A stretch of 64,000 nt of DNA. It comes from Haloferax namakaokahaiae (lineage in GTDB: Archaea > Halobacteriota > Halobacteria > Halobacteriales > Haloferacaceae). This document shows positions 16,960-25,632 of this stretch, one piece after another. Positions within the stretch are counted from its first letter, which is position 1. Every line of letters starts with the position of its first letter. The DNA is taken from the NCBI RefSeq assembly GCF_042663225.1, contig NZ_JBHTAA010000005.1, positions 1,550,001-1,614,000 of the forward strand, read 5' to 3'. A program made the position numbers and the translations under genes. The notes under the pieces were generated by a model. The model was not told the origin of the DNA. It saw only the letters and a list, made by a program, of their open reading frames with translations, and ran no database searches.

Positions 16960-18417
16960 ATGGTAGTTCCCTTGCAAGCAGACCTGGCCACCATCGTCGA
17001 AGGTGTGAACCTCGTCTGGGTCCTCACCGTCACGTTCCTCATCTTCTTCATGCACGCCGGTTTCGCCATGCTCGAAGCCGGGCAGGTCCGCGCGAAGAAC
17101 GTCTCGAACCAACTCACGAAGAACCTCCTGACGTGGAGTATCGGAGTGATCGTCTTCTTCCTGCTCGGTGCCGCCGTCTCGACGATTATCGCGGCCGTCA
17201 CCGGCGGACCATCCGCAACGATTACTGACGCCTTCATGAGCCTCTACGCACCCGACGCCGCGGCGACGACAGCGTGGGTCGATTGGCTCTTCGGCGCGGT
17301 GTTCGCCATGACCGCCGCGACCATCGTCTCCGGTGCAGTGGCCGGCCGCGCACGCCTCGGTGCCTACCTGACGTACACCGTCCTCATCGCGGGTATCATC
17401 TACCCCGTCGTGGTCGGCTTCACGTGGGCCGGCGGGTTCCTCGGAAACCTCGGCTTCCACGACTTCGCGGGCGGCATGATCGTCCACGGCATGGGCGGCA
17501 TCGCCGGTCTCACCGCCGCGTGGGTCATCGGCCCGCGCATGGACCGCTTCAAACCCGACGGCACCGCGAACGTCATCCCCGGTCACTCCATCACGTTCGC
17601 CGTCCTCGGCACGCTCATCCTCGCCTTCGGCTGGTACGGCTTCAACGTCGGTACCGCCGCGGCACCACTCGCCTACTCCGAGGCCGACGGCCTGACGCTC
17701 GGTTCGTTCGCCTACGTTGGCCGCGTCGCCCTCGTGACCACCCTCGGCATGGCCGCCGGGGCACTCGGTGCCGGTGGCGTCGCCTACCTCAAGACCGACA
17801 AAGTCGATACGCTCTACGTCGCCAACGGCATCCTCGCCGGTCTCGTCGGCATCACCGCTATCGCCGACGACATCGTCTGGCCCGGCGCGATTATCGTCGG
17901 CGCGCTCGCCGGCGCACAACTCCCCATCGTCTTCGAGTTCATCGAAAAGCGCCTCCGCATCGACGACGTGTGTGCGGTCTTCCCCGTCCACGGCTCGGCA
18001 GGCATCCTCGGTGCCCTGCTCTACCCGGTCTTTGCGATGCCCGTCTGGCACGGTGGCGCGTCGGTCGTCTCGCTCGCCATCCCCCAGTTCGTCGGCGTCG
18101 GCGTCATCGCCATCTGGACGTTCGCCGCGACCGCGCTCGTCTTCGGTGCCTTCCGCGCGGTGGGTCTGGCCCGCGTCTCGGCCGACCACGAACGCCAGGG
18201 ACTCGACACGGCCGAACACGGCGTCGATACCTACCCCGAGTTCGGTGGACCGGACGCTGATACCGGCATCCGCGCCGACGGCGGTTTCACCGCAGGTGAA
18301 AGCACGTTGGGTGCGTCATCCGACGACGGTTTCACCGCAGGTGAAAGCACGTCGGATGCATCGTCCGACAATGGACACGTGGCAGATGGATTCATGTCTA
18401 CTCGGAAGGAGGACTAA
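16960..18417 (+). CDS. amt: Ammonium transporter Amt (second copy)
   Basis: A 485-residue Amt channel, paralogous to the first copy, with about 11 membrane helices to around residue 405. Core motifs match (FFMHAGFAMLEAGQVRAKNV, GGIAGLTAAWVIGPRMDRFK). The region between helices 2 and 3 is longer than in the first copy. The cytosolic tail carries a 15-residue tandem repeat (DDGFTAGESTxxASS) encoded by a 45-bp direct repeat. glnK2 follows after 3 bp. The tandem amt-glnK amt-glnK array looks like one duplication, each pair with its own upstream region. Confidence 0.94.
   Translation: MVVPLQADLATIVEGVNLVWVLTVTFLIFFMHAGFAMLEAGQVRAKNVSNQLTKNLLTWSIGVIVFFLLGAAVSTIIAAVTGGPSATITDAFMSLYAPDAAATTAWVDWLFGAVFAMTAATIVSGAVAGRARLGAYLTYTVLIAGIIYPVVVGFTWAGGFLGNLGFHDFAGGMIVHGMGGIAGLTAAWVIGPRMDRFKPDGTANVIPGHSITFAVLGTLILAFGWYGFNVGTAAAPLAYSEADGLTLGSFAYVGRVALVTTLGMAAGALGAGGVAYLKTDKVDTLYVANGILAGLVGITAIADDIVWPGAIIVGALAGAQLPIVFEFIEKRLRIDDVCAVFPVHGSAGILGALLYPVFAMPVWHGGASVVSLAIPQFVGVGVIAIWTFAATALVFGAFRAVGLARVSADHERQGLDTAEHGVDTYPEFGGPDADTGIRADGGFTAGESTLGASSDDGFTAGESTSDASSDNGHVADGFMSTRKED
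18276..18365 (+). repeat. Two 45-bp direct repeats in the amt2 tail
   Basis: Units 18276-18320 and 18321-18365 are direct, in-frame repeats of 15 codons with a handful of substitutions. The start of a third unit follows. They encode a polar, flexible stretch at the cytosolic C terminus. Replication slippage is the likely origin. Confidence 0.75.
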
Positions 18418-18420
18418 GTC

Positions 18421-18786
18421 ATGAGCGACCTCGCAAACGACGGCGGCATCAAACTCGTCATGGCCATCATCCGACCGGACAAACTCAAAGACGTGAAATC
18501 CGCGCTCGCCGAAGTCGGCGCGCCCTCGCTGACGGTGACGAACGTCTCCGGCCGCGGGTCGCAACCGGCGACCAAGAGCCAATGGCGCGGCGAAGAGTAC
18601 ACCGTTGACCTCCACCAGAAGGTCAAAATCGAGTGTATCGTCGCCGAGATTCCCGCCGAAGACGTCGCAGACGCCATCGCCGACGCCGCCCACACGGGCG
18701 AGAAAGGCGACGGGAAAGTGTTCGTCCTGCCCGTCGAAGAGGCGTACCAGGTCCGGACGGGGAAAACCGGCCGCGACGCGGTCTAA
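18421..18786 (+). CDS. glnK: Nitrogen regulatory protein PII (GlnK, second copy)
   Basis: A 121-residue PII protein very close to the first copy from residue 10 onward (KLVMAIIRPDKLKDVKSALA). The T-loop Tyr is at 60 in QWRGEEYTVDLHQK. The nucleotide-binding end AHTGEKGDGKVFVLPVEEAY is conserved. It most likely gates the second Amt channel; mixed trimers with the first GlnK are possible. It starts 3 bp after the amt2 stop. A T-rich stretch around 18853 downstream may end the transcript or be the promoter of the next gene. Confidence 0.95.
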   Translation: MSDLANDGGIKLVMAIIRPDKLKDVKSALAEVGAPSLTVTNVSGRGSQPATKSQWRGEEYTVDLHQKVKIECIVAEIPAEDVADAIADAAHTGEKGDGKVFVLPVEEAYQVRTGKTGRDAV

Positions 18787-18947
18787 GTCGCCGTTCCTGA
18801 CCGATTCGAGACTCGACAGCGCCTCGATGCGCACAGCCCGCACGCGAAACGGTTTTTCTCTTTCGACCAGAGCCATGAGACGATGAGCGGTGACTCGCCC
18901 TGATTGACCTCACGCTCGCCGTCGGTCTCGCGCTCGCGCTCGTCGGC

Positions 18948-19619
18948 ATGCCGGCGGTGAGCCTCCTCACCGACCGCCTCGACATCGACCGACTCGGTAT
19001 CGACCGCGACGACTTCCGGACCGACCTCCTCGTGAGCGACGCGAGCAAGTGGGCGGTGTTCCTTCTCCTCTGTGGATTCGTCGTGTTCGTCGAGGGTCGC
19101 CCGCTCTCTTCGATTTCTGGGCGGTCGCTCGACCCACTCTCCTTTGTCGCCGCAGTCGGCGGCGGCGTGTTCGTCCTCTTCGCCGCGAGCGCCGCCGCGA
19201 CGCCGTTGCTCGAACGCGTCGGCGTCGGCGGCGTGAGCGACGAGATGACGCGCTTCGGGTCGCTCTCGGTTCCGCATCGCCTCGGTGTCGCCGCGACCGC
19301 GGGCATCACCGAAGAGGCGCTGTTTCACGGCTACGCCATCGAGCGCCTGTTGGAATCGACCGGCAGTCCCGTGATTGCGGCGGGCGTCTCGTTCGTCGCG
19401 TTCACCCTCGGCCACGTCGTCGGCTGGGACCGCGACTCGGTCGTTCGAATCGCCGTCCCCGCGCTCGTGACGACGCTGCTCTACCTCCTCATCCGCGACG
19501 TGGTGGCGCTGATGGCGATTCACGCGGTGAACGACGCCGTCGGCCTGCTCTTGGTCGGCTCCATGAGCGACGAGTCGGCGGGCCAAGAGTCGGAGACAGC
19601 ACAGGAACCAACCCAGTAA
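18948..19619 (+). CDS. CPBP-family intramembrane metalloprotease, 5' end uncertain
   Basis: A 223-residue reading from the first in-frame ATG. The CPBP (CAAX protease/bacteriocin-processing) motifs are present: EEALFHGYAIERL at residues about 122-134, FTLGHVV near 151 and the late HAVNDAVGLLL. These are membrane glutamic proteases of uncertain substrate. The true start is unclear. The frame remains open back to 18894 and encodes a hydrophobic helix (LIDLTLAVGLALALVGM) but has no ATG or GTG there. An ATG at 18883, placed correctly behind a T-rich promoter-like stretch, is one base out of frame. Likely a frameshift, a sequencing error or a non-standard start. Confidence 0.75.
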   Translation: MPAVSLLTDRLDIDRLGIDRDDFRTDLLVSDASKWAVFLLLCGFVVFVEGRPLSSISGRSLDPLSFVAAVGGGVFVLFAASAAATPLLERVGVGGVSDEMTRFGSLSVPHRLGVAATAGITEEALFHGYAIERLLESTGSPVIAAGVSFVAFTLGHVVGWDRDSVVRIAVPALVTTLLYLLIRDVVALMAIHAVNDAVGLLLVGSMSDESAGQESETAQEPTQ

Positions 19620-19651
19620 GGTCTTTCCCGTGCGCGAGCGAATCGCCGCGC

Positions 19652-20923
19652 ATGAGACACGACGAGTCCCGCCGGTTGTACGACCGGGCACTCTCCGTAC
19701 TTGCTGGCGGCGTGAACTCCTCGGTCAGGGCAACCCAGCCGTATCCGTTCTTCGTCGAGCGCGGCGACGGCGCGCACGTCATCGACGCCGACGGCAACCG
19801 CTATATCGACTACGTGATGGGCTACGGACCGCTGCTCTACGGACACGACGCACCGGAACCGGTGCAAGCGGCGGTTCAAAAGCACTCCGCAGCCGGGCCG
19901 ATGTACGGCGCGCCGACGGAGATAGAAGTCGAACACGCCGAGTTCGTCGCTCGGCACGTCCCCTCGGTGGAGATGATTCGCTTCGTCAACTCGGGGACCG
20001 AAGCCACCGTCTCGGCCGTGCGCCTCGCTCGGGCCACCACCGGCCGCGACAAAATCGTCATCATGCAGGGCGGCTACCACGGCGCACAGGAATCGACGCT
20101 CGTCAAGGGCGAACCCGGAAACGTCCACCCGAGCACGCGCGGTATCCCCGACTCTTTCGCCGAGCACACGATTCCCGTACCCTTCAACGACGAAGAGACC
20201 GTCCGCGAGGTCTTTGAACAGCACGGCGACGACATCGCCGCGGTCATGACCGAGCCAATCTTGGCGAACACGGGCATCGTCGCCCCCGTCGATGGCTACC
20301 TCCAGACGCTCCGCGACATCACCGAAGAACACGGGTCGCTCCTCATATTCGACGAGGTCATCACTGGCTTCCGCGTCGGTGGTCTTCAGTGCGCCCAAGG
20401 GAAGTTCGGCGTCACGCCCGATATCACCACCTTCGGGAAGATTATCGGCGGCGGCTTTCCCGTCGGCGCAATCGGTGGCAAAGCCCAACTCGTCGAGCAG
20501 TTCACCCCCGGCGGCGACGTGTTCCAGTCGGGCACCTTCTCGGGCCACCCCGTGACGATGGCCGCCGGCCACGAGTACCTGAACTTCGCCGCCGAGAACG
20601 ACGTTTATGACCACGTTAATCGCCTCGGCGACGACCTCCGCGCCGGCATCTCGGATATCCTCGAAGACCAGGCACCCGAGTACACCGTCGTCGGCACGGA
20701 CTCGATGTTCAAGACCATGTTCACGCGCGACGGGGTGACCCCGAAGAACGGCGCGGACGTATCGAAGGCCGAGACCGACCGCTGGGAGCGCGTCTTCTGG
20801 CAGGAGATGAAAGACCACGGCGTCTTCTTGACTGCCAACCAGTTCGAGTCGCAGTTCGTCTCCTACGCCCACACGGACGAGGATATCGAGCGGACGCTCG
20901 AAGCCTACAAAGAGGCGCTATAG
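19652..20923 (+). CDS. hemL: Glutamate-1-semialdehyde 2,1-aminomutase
   Basis: A 423-residue PLP enzyme of class III aminotransferase fold. It makes 5-aminolevulinate in the C5 tetrapyrrole pathway. The PLP lysine is K263 in TTFGKIIGGGFPVGA; the signature NSSVRATQPYPFF lies at 22-34 and VNSGTEATVSAVRLAR at 112-127. The frame is open far upstream, across the CPBP gene, but that part has no similarity; the ATG at 19652 gives the family N terminus. hemB, which uses its product, is 5 kb upstream. Its last 6 bases overlap the end of a minus-strand gene. Confidence 0.95.
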   Translation: MRHDESRRLYDRALSVLAGGVNSSVRATQPYPFFVERGDGAHVIDADGNRYIDYVMGYGPLLYGHDAPEPVQAAVQKHSAAGPMYGAPTEIEVEHAEFVARHVPSVEMIRFVNSGTEATVSAVRLARATTGRDKIVIMQGGYHGAQESTLVKGEPGNVHPSTRGIPDSFAEHTIPVPFNDEETVREVFEQHGDDIAAVMTEPILANTGIVAPVDGYLQTLRDITEEHGSLLIFDEVITGFRVGGLQCAQGKFGVTPDITTFGKIIGGGFPVGAIGGKAQLVEQFTPGGDVFQSGTFSGHPVTMAAGHEYLNFAAENDVYDHVNRLGDDLRAGISDILEDQAPEYTVVGTDSMFKTMFTRDGVTPKNGADVSKAETDRWERVFWQEMKDHGVFLTANQFESQFVSYAHTDEDIERTLEAYKEAL

Positions 20924-21109
20924 AGGAGCGCTGTCGCTGACTGTCTGCTTGAGGTAGAAGTACCACAGCGGGCTAAACAGGCCTGCGGCGACGATTCCAG
21001 CGATAAACGGCGTCGCGCCCGTCGGGTCCGGACTGAGGACGAACGCCGGGGGAAACGCCACGACGAGGGCGAGGACGAACGAGACGAGAACGTGATGGGT
21101 GGAGGGCAT
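20918..21109 (-). CDS. Small two-span membrane protein, unknown
   Basis: A 63-residue protein with two hydrophobic helices (about 6-25 and 32-50): VLVSFVLALVVAFPPAFVLS, and then IAGIVAAGLFSPLWYFYL. No family is recognised with confidence. Its 3' end overlaps hemL by 6 bases in the opposite direction. The next minus-strand gene, also a small membrane protein, ends 77 bp upstream of it, so the two may be co-transcribed. Confidence 0.6.
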   Translation of the reverse strand: MPSTHHVLVSFVLALVVAFPPAFVLSPDPTGATPFIAGIVAAGLFSPLWYFYLKQTVSDSAPL

Positions 21110-21186
21110 CGTCCGCGCAGACGTCTGTCAGTCGAAAGTAGTTTGCGACCTGCTGTTCCACAGCAGGAGAACGTCGTGACGGCCAC

Positions 21187-21576
21187 TCACTCGACCCGCA
21201 AGCGTGCTTCTGCGGCCTTCCAGAGCGGCGGGTAGGCGAGGGCCAGTCCGAGACCGACGCTGACGCCCCAGACGGCGAGGATTCCGAGAGGGTCACCTCG
21301 GAGGTCGAAGAAGATGAAGAGCGTCGTTGCGAGGACCGACATCGTGAGACCGACGATCCAGACGCGGACGACGAGGCGGAGTCGAAGCGGGCGAAGCCAC
21401 AGCAACAGCGCGCCCACCGCGCCCGCGACGACGTACTGGAGTCGAACCGGCGGGTGGTAGCCGAGCGCGGGAAGCAACAAATCGAGCGGCGCGAAGATGG
21501 GGAGCAAGCCGAAGAAGAACAGGGCGATGACGACGAAGTCGCCGACCTGCCGGACGGCAGATTCGAGAGAGACCAT
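21187..21576 (-). CDS. Four-span membrane protein, unknown
   Basis: A 129-residue protein with four hydrophobic helices, at roughly 12-36, 45-62, 70-90 and 95-115. The frame is open to 21651, but the first residues from there are charged and unlike a membrane protein N terminus, so the ATG at 21576 (MVSLESAVRQVGDFVVIALF) is preferred. Divergent from hemC, with about 97 bp between starts. No motif or family is recognised. Confidence 0.62.
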   Translation of the reverse strand: MVSLESAVRQVGDFVVIALFFFGLLPIFAPLDLLLPALGYHPPVRLQYVVAGAVGALLLWLRPLRLRLVVRVWIVGLTMSVLATTLFIFFDLRGDPLGILAVWGVSVGLGLALAYPPLWKAAEARLRVE

Positions 21577-21673
21577 AGTACGACAGGTGCCCCGTCCCGT
21601 ATGCGTCTTTCTCTCGCGGCGCTCTCGGGGACGAACTGGAGGGCTTTTCAACGCGGACGCCAGAGAACTTCGT

Positions 21674-22768
21674 ATGACCGAACGGACGCTTCGATTGGCG
21701 ACGCGAGGGTCGGTGCTCGCGCGCCGACAGGCCGCGAGTGTGAAGGAGGCGCTCGAAGGCCGCCGACTCGACGTGGAACTCGTCGAAGTCGAGACAGAGG
21801 GAGACCGGATTCAAGACGAACTCATCCACCGACTGGGCAAGATTGGCGCGTTCGTCCACGCGCTCGACGAACACGTCTCAGACGGAGAGGTCGATGCGGC
21901 GGTCCACTCGATGAAGGACATGCCGACCGAGAAACACAACGACCTCGTCGTCGCGGGCGTCCCCGAGCGCGCGAACGCCGGTGACGTGCTCGTGACGCGC
22001 GACGGCAGCACCATCGACGACCTGCCCGAGGGCGCAGTCGTCGGGACGGGCTCGCTCCGCCGGCAAGCCCAGATTCTGAACTACCGCGACGACCTCGTGG
22101 TCGAACCCATCCGCGGCAACGTCGATACGCGCGTCGAGAAACTGCTCGCAACGCACCTCCAGCGCGAGCACGAAGCGCGCGTCGAGAACGACAAGGACCG
22201 CGCGGGCAAGAAGGGGAAAGTCGAGCACGAAGACGAGTTCGACCAGACCGCCGACGAGTGGTTCGACGGCCTGAGCGAACTCGAACGACAGGCCATGAGC
22301 CGAAAGGTCGAGACCGAGTACGACGCCATCGTCCTCGCCGAAGCGGGACTCGAACGAAGCGGTCTCGCCGAGAAGGTCGAGTACGAGCGCCTGAACCGCT
22401 CGCAGTTCGTCCCCGCGCCCGGACAGGGTGCGATTGCCGTGACGGCCGCCGATTCCGAGGTCATCGACCTCGTCAACGAGAAACTCGACCACCCGCGGAC
22501 GCGCGTCGAGACCACCGTCGAGCGGACGGTTCTCGAAGAACTCGGTGCCGGGTGTATCGCCCCCATCGGCGTCCACGCGCTCTTGCAGGGCGAACACGTC
22601 CACGTCGAGGTGCAGGTGCTCGCCACCGACGGGTCGGAGGCCATCAAGACGACCCGCGACCTCTCGGTCCAGCGCCACGCGACCGAGGCCCGGGACTTCG
22701 CACAGAACCTCCGAGACCGCGGCGCGGGCCAACTCATCGAGGCCGCCCGCGACGAGACGGAGGAGTGA
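21674..22768 (+). CDS. hemC: Hydroxymethylbilane synthase (porphobilinogen deaminase)
   Basis: A 364-residue enzyme that joins four porphobilinogens into hydroxymethylbilane. The dipyrromethane-carrying Cys is C294 in GAGCIAPIG, and catalytic basic residues sit in TGSLRRQAQIL (125-135). A hydrophilic, acidic insertion at about 163-208, absent from bacterial enzymes of about 310 residues, explains the extra length. The ATG at 21674 gives the canonical start (TLRLATRGSVLARRQA). It begins the tight cluster hemC-sumT-hemD-MFS, with sumT one base after its stop. Confidence 0.95.
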   Translation: MTERTLRLATRGSVLARRQAASVKEALEGRRLDVELVEVETEGDRIQDELIHRLGKIGAFVHALDEHVSDGEVDAAVHSMKDMPTEKHNDLVVAGVPERANAGDVLVTRDGSTIDDLPEGAVVGTGSLRRQAQILNYRDDLVVEPIRGNVDTRVEKLLATHLQREHEARVENDKDRAGKKGKVEHEDEFDQTADEWFDGLSELERQAMSRKVETEYDAIVLAEAGLERSGLAEKVEYERLNRSQFVPAPGQGAIAVTAADSEVIDLVNEKLDHPRTRVETTVERTVLEELGAGCIAPIGVHALLQGEHVHVEVQVLATDGSEAIKTTRDLSVQRHATEARDFAQNLRDRGAGQLIEAARDETEE

Positions 22769-22769
22769 G

Positions 22770-23606
22770 ATGTCGGAGAACGACGAACTCGGCGTCGTCC
22801 ATCTGGTCGGGAGCGGTCCCGGCGACCCGGAACTCCTCACGCTGAAAGCCGCCCGGCTCATCGACGAGGCCGACGTGGTGCTCCACGACAAACTCCCCGG
22901 CCCGGAGATTCTCGGCATGATTCCCGAGGAGCGCCGCGAGGACGTGGGCAAGCGCGCCGGCGGCGAGTGGACGCCGCAGGAGTACACCAACGCGCGACTG
23001 GTCGAACTCGCCCGCGAGGGCAAGACCGTCGTCCGACTGAAGGGCGGCGACCCGTTCGTCTTCGGCCGCGGTGGCGAAGAGATGGAACACCTCGCCGAGA
23101 ACGGCATCCCGTTCGACGTGGTGCCCGGCATCACCTCGGCAGTCGGCGGTCCCGGCGCGGCCGGAATTCCGGTCACACACCGCGATTACGTCTCGTCGGT
23201 CTCCTTCGTCACCGGCCACGAAGACCCGACGAAAGACGAGTCGGCGGTGAACTGGGACGCGCTCGCCGCGACCGGCGGGACGCTCGTCGTCCTCATGGGC
23301 GTCGGCAAACTCCCGCTCTACACGGCCGAACTCCGCGAGGCCGGCATGGACGCCGAGACGCCCGTCGCGCTCATCGAACGCGCCACGTGGCCCGACATGC
23401 GCGTCGCCACGGGCACGCTCGAAACCATCGTTGACGTGCGCGACGAGGCCGATATCGAACCGCCCGCCATCACCATCGTCGGCGAGGTCGCGGCCACCCG
23501 TGACCGCGTGAAGGCGTTCCTCCGCGACGGCGGCGTGGATGCGCTCGCAGGGACTGCCGAAGGCGACGAAACAAAGTCCGCGCGGGCCGAGGACGGAGAC
23601 GAATGA
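22770..23606 (+). CDS. cobA: Uroporphyrinogen-III C-methyltransferase
   Basis: A 278-residue SAM-dependent methyltransferase that converts uroporphyrinogen III to precorrin-2 on the way to siroheme, cobalamin and the alternative heme route. Family signatures are VHLVGSGPGDPELLTLKA at the N terminus, VRLKGGDPFVFGRGGEE near residue 90 and PGITSAVGGPGAAGIPVTHR near 115-133. About 25 acidic residues form a C-terminal tail beyond the core. It starts one base after the hemC stop and overlaps hemD by 4 bases (ATGA). It is a stand-alone enzyme, not fused to a HemD or CysG domain. Confidence 0.94.
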   Translation: MSENDELGVVHLVGSGPGDPELLTLKAARLIDEADVVLHDKLPGPEILGMIPEERREDVGKRAGGEWTPQEYTNARLVELAREGKTVVRLKGGDPFVFGRGGEEMEHLAENGIPFDVVPGITSAVGGPGAAGIPVTHRDYVSSVSFVTGHEDPTKDESAVNWDALAATGGTLVVLMGVGKLPLYTAELREAGMDAETPVALIERATWPDMRVATGTLETIVDVRDEADIEPPAITIVGEVAATRDRVKAFLRDGGVDALAGTAEGDETKSARAEDGDE

Positions 23607-24346
23607 GTCACGAGGTTCGCGTCGCCGTCTTCCGCCCGGACGACGACCGACTGGCGAACGCGGTCGAACTGCTCGACTCGCTCGGCGCGACGCCCGTTCC
23701 GGACCCGATGCTCGCGGTCGAACCGACGGGTGCGACCCCCGAAGACGGCGCGTACGTCGTCCTCACGAGCAAGACCGGCGTCGAACTGCTCGACGAGGCC
23801 GGATGGTCTCCCGGCGAGTCGATTCTCTGTTGTATCGGTTCGGCGACCGCAGACGCCGCCCGCGGCGTTGGCTGGGACGTAGACCGCGTCCCCGAGGAGT
23901 ACTCTTCGACCGGACTGGTCGAATGCTTGGCCGACGAAGTCGCGGGCGCGACAGTCGAAGTCGCCCGGAGCGACCACGGCAGTCAGGTCCTCTTGGACGG
24001 CCTGCGCGAGGCGGGCGCGGACGTACACGAGACCGTTCTCTACCGACTTGTTCGACCCGAAGGCTCCGGCAAGTCGGCCGAGTTCGCCGCCGGTGGCGAC
24101 CTCGAAGCCGCGCTGTTCACCTCGTCGTTGACGGTCGAACACTTCCTCGACGCGGCAGCGGAGCGCGGTATCCGCGACGAGGCAATCGCCGGCCTGAACG
24201 ACGCAGTGGTCGGGACGATTGGCGAACCGACGCGCGAGACCGCCGAGTCGCACGGCATCGAAGTCGATGTCGTCCCTCAGTCGGCCGACTTCGACGAACT
24301 CGCCTGTACCGTCGTCGAGACAGCGGCCCCGACCTACCACGAGTGA
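23603..24346 (+). CDS. hemD: Uroporphyrinogen-III synthase
   Basis: A 247-residue two-domain cyclase. It closes hydroxymethylbilane with inversion of ring D. HemD has little fixed sequence, but the expected features are seen: VVLTSKTGVELLDEAGW near residue 50, CCIGSATADAARGVGWDVDRVP near 74-95, ALFTSSLTVEHFLDAA near 170 and VGTIGEPTRETAESHGIEVD near 200. The context with hemC and sumT settles the call. It overlaps sumT and the MFS gene by 4 bases each, so translation is probably coupled. Confidence 0.92.
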   Translation: MSHEVRVAVFRPDDDRLANAVELLDSLGATPVPDPMLAVEPTGATPEDGAYVVLTSKTGVELLDEAGWSPGESILCCIGSATADAARGVGWDVDRVPEEYSSTGLVECLADEVAGATVEVARSDHGSQVLLDGLREAGADVHETVLYRLVRPEGSGKSAEFAAGGDLEAALFTSSLTVEHFLDAAAERGIRDEAIAGLNDAVVGTIGEPTRETAESHGIEVDVVPQSADFDELACTVVETAAPTYHE

Positions 24347-25554
24347 CAGAACACGCCCGTTCCGACACGGCGACCGCGACCTCCGAATCGAAGGAGACGG
24401 GGTCGTGGCGCGCCGTCGGGACGGTCGCCGGCTGGCAGACCGCCGCGAGCCTCTGTTACTACACGATTTTCGCCGCGACGGGGTTCTTTCGAGACGCGTT
24501 CTCGCTCTCGGAATCGCTCGTCGGCGTCGTCCTGACCGCCGGGCTGTTGGGCTATACGGTCTCGCTCTTTCCGAGCGGCGCGGCCGTCGATAGCTTCGGC
24601 GAGAAGCGCGTGATGATTCTGGGACTCGTCGCGCTCGCCGTCGCCCTCGTCGGCGTCTCGTTCGCGCCGAGTTACGCCCTCCTTCTCGGCTCCGTCGCAC
24701 TCCTCGGCGCGGCGTACTCCTCGGCGATGCCCGCTTCGAACCGCGGTATCGTCGGCGCGGCACCCGCCGGGCGGACGAACCTCGCCATGGGGTTGAAACA
24801 GGTCGGCGTGACCGCCGGGAGCGGCGCATCCTCGCTCGTCGTCACCGGCATCGCCGCATTCGCGGCGTGGCAGGTCGGCTTCTGGGTGATTGCCGTCGTC
24901 GCCGGCGGCTACGCCGTCGTCTTCGCCGCGCGATACCGGGGCAGGCCCGGCACCGGCGAGTTCGAGTGGCCGGAAGTGTCGGGACTGCGCGACAACGGCG
25001 CGTACATCGCGCTCGTCGCGGCCGGATTCTTCATCGGCGCGTCCATCTTCTCGATGCTCGGCTACACCGTCCTCTACGTCCAAGACGTGGTGCAGGCGAG
25101 CGCCACTGTCGCGGGCGTCGTGCTCGCGCTGACGCAGGTGACGGGGAGTATCGGCCGCATCGGTGCCGGAAGCCTCGCAGACCGGCTGGGTGGCGCGAAC
25201 GGCGCGGCGACGGTCGCACTGGGACAACTCGCCGTCGCCGTCGGTCTCTTCGCGCTCCTCGTGGGTTCCGGTGGCGGTCTCGCGCTGACGGTTCTGGTGT
25301 TCGTCGCGCTCGGCCTCACCATCCACGGTTCGACGGGCGTGTTCTACTCCTGTCTGAGCAGTGTCGTCGCCGACGACGATATCGGCGCGGCCACCGCCGG
25401 CGGCCAGACGGCGATCAACACCGGCGGCTTGGTCGCCCCGCCCGCGTTCGGGATTCTCGTCGAATCGGTCGGCTACGACGCTGGCTGGCTCCTCGTCACG
25501 GGACTCGCGGCGGCCGGCGCACTGTTGTTGTTCGCGGTGCGACGGCGGACCTGA
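24343..25554 (+). CDS. MFS transporter
   Basis: A 403-residue major facilitator with 12 hydrophobic helices. The GTG start overlaps the hemD stop (GTGA). A typical MFS motif A-like loop follows helix 2 (AAVDSFGEKRVMIL), with a second after helix 8 (GSLADRLGGANGAATVAL). The N-terminal 22 residues are polar and cytosolic. Operon position behind hemD suggests a substrate tied to tetrapyrroles or an intermediate, but the sequence does not tell which. The frame extends upstream through hemD; that part is a shadow. Confidence 0.88.
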   Translation: MTEHARSDTATATSESKETGSWRAVGTVAGWQTAASLCYYTIFAATGFFRDAFSLSESLVGVVLTAGLLGYTVSLFPSGAAVDSFGEKRVMILGLVALAVALVGVSFAPSYALLLGSVALLGAAYSSAMPASNRGIVGAAPAGRTNLAMGLKQVGVTAGSGASSLVVTGIAAFAAWQVGFWVIAVVAGGYAVVFAARYRGRPGTGEFEWPEVSGLRDNGAYIALVAAGFFIGASIFSMLGYTVLYVQDVVQASATVAGVVLALTQVTGSIGRIGAGSLADRLGGANGAATVALGQLAVAVGLFALLVGSGGGLALTVLVFVALGLTIHGSTGVFYSCLSSVVADDDIGAATAGGQTAINTGGLVAPPAFGILVESVGYDAGWLLVTGLAAAGALLLFAVRRRT

Positions 25555-25632
25555 ACTAGCAGAGAGGACGAGAACCGTCGCTGTCGAGGGACGACCCCCA
25601 GACTATTCTCACTCGTCCGCGCACTGTGAGTC

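Noticed and set aside
16918..18219. Long minus-strand ORF (433 codons) opposite amt2
   Set aside because: Same reason; composition mirrors the amt1 antisense frame, which shows both are shadows.
19049..19651. Upstream extension of the hemL frame
   Set aside because: It overlaps the CPBP protease in another frame and is Arg-rich; hemL proteins start at the chosen ATG.
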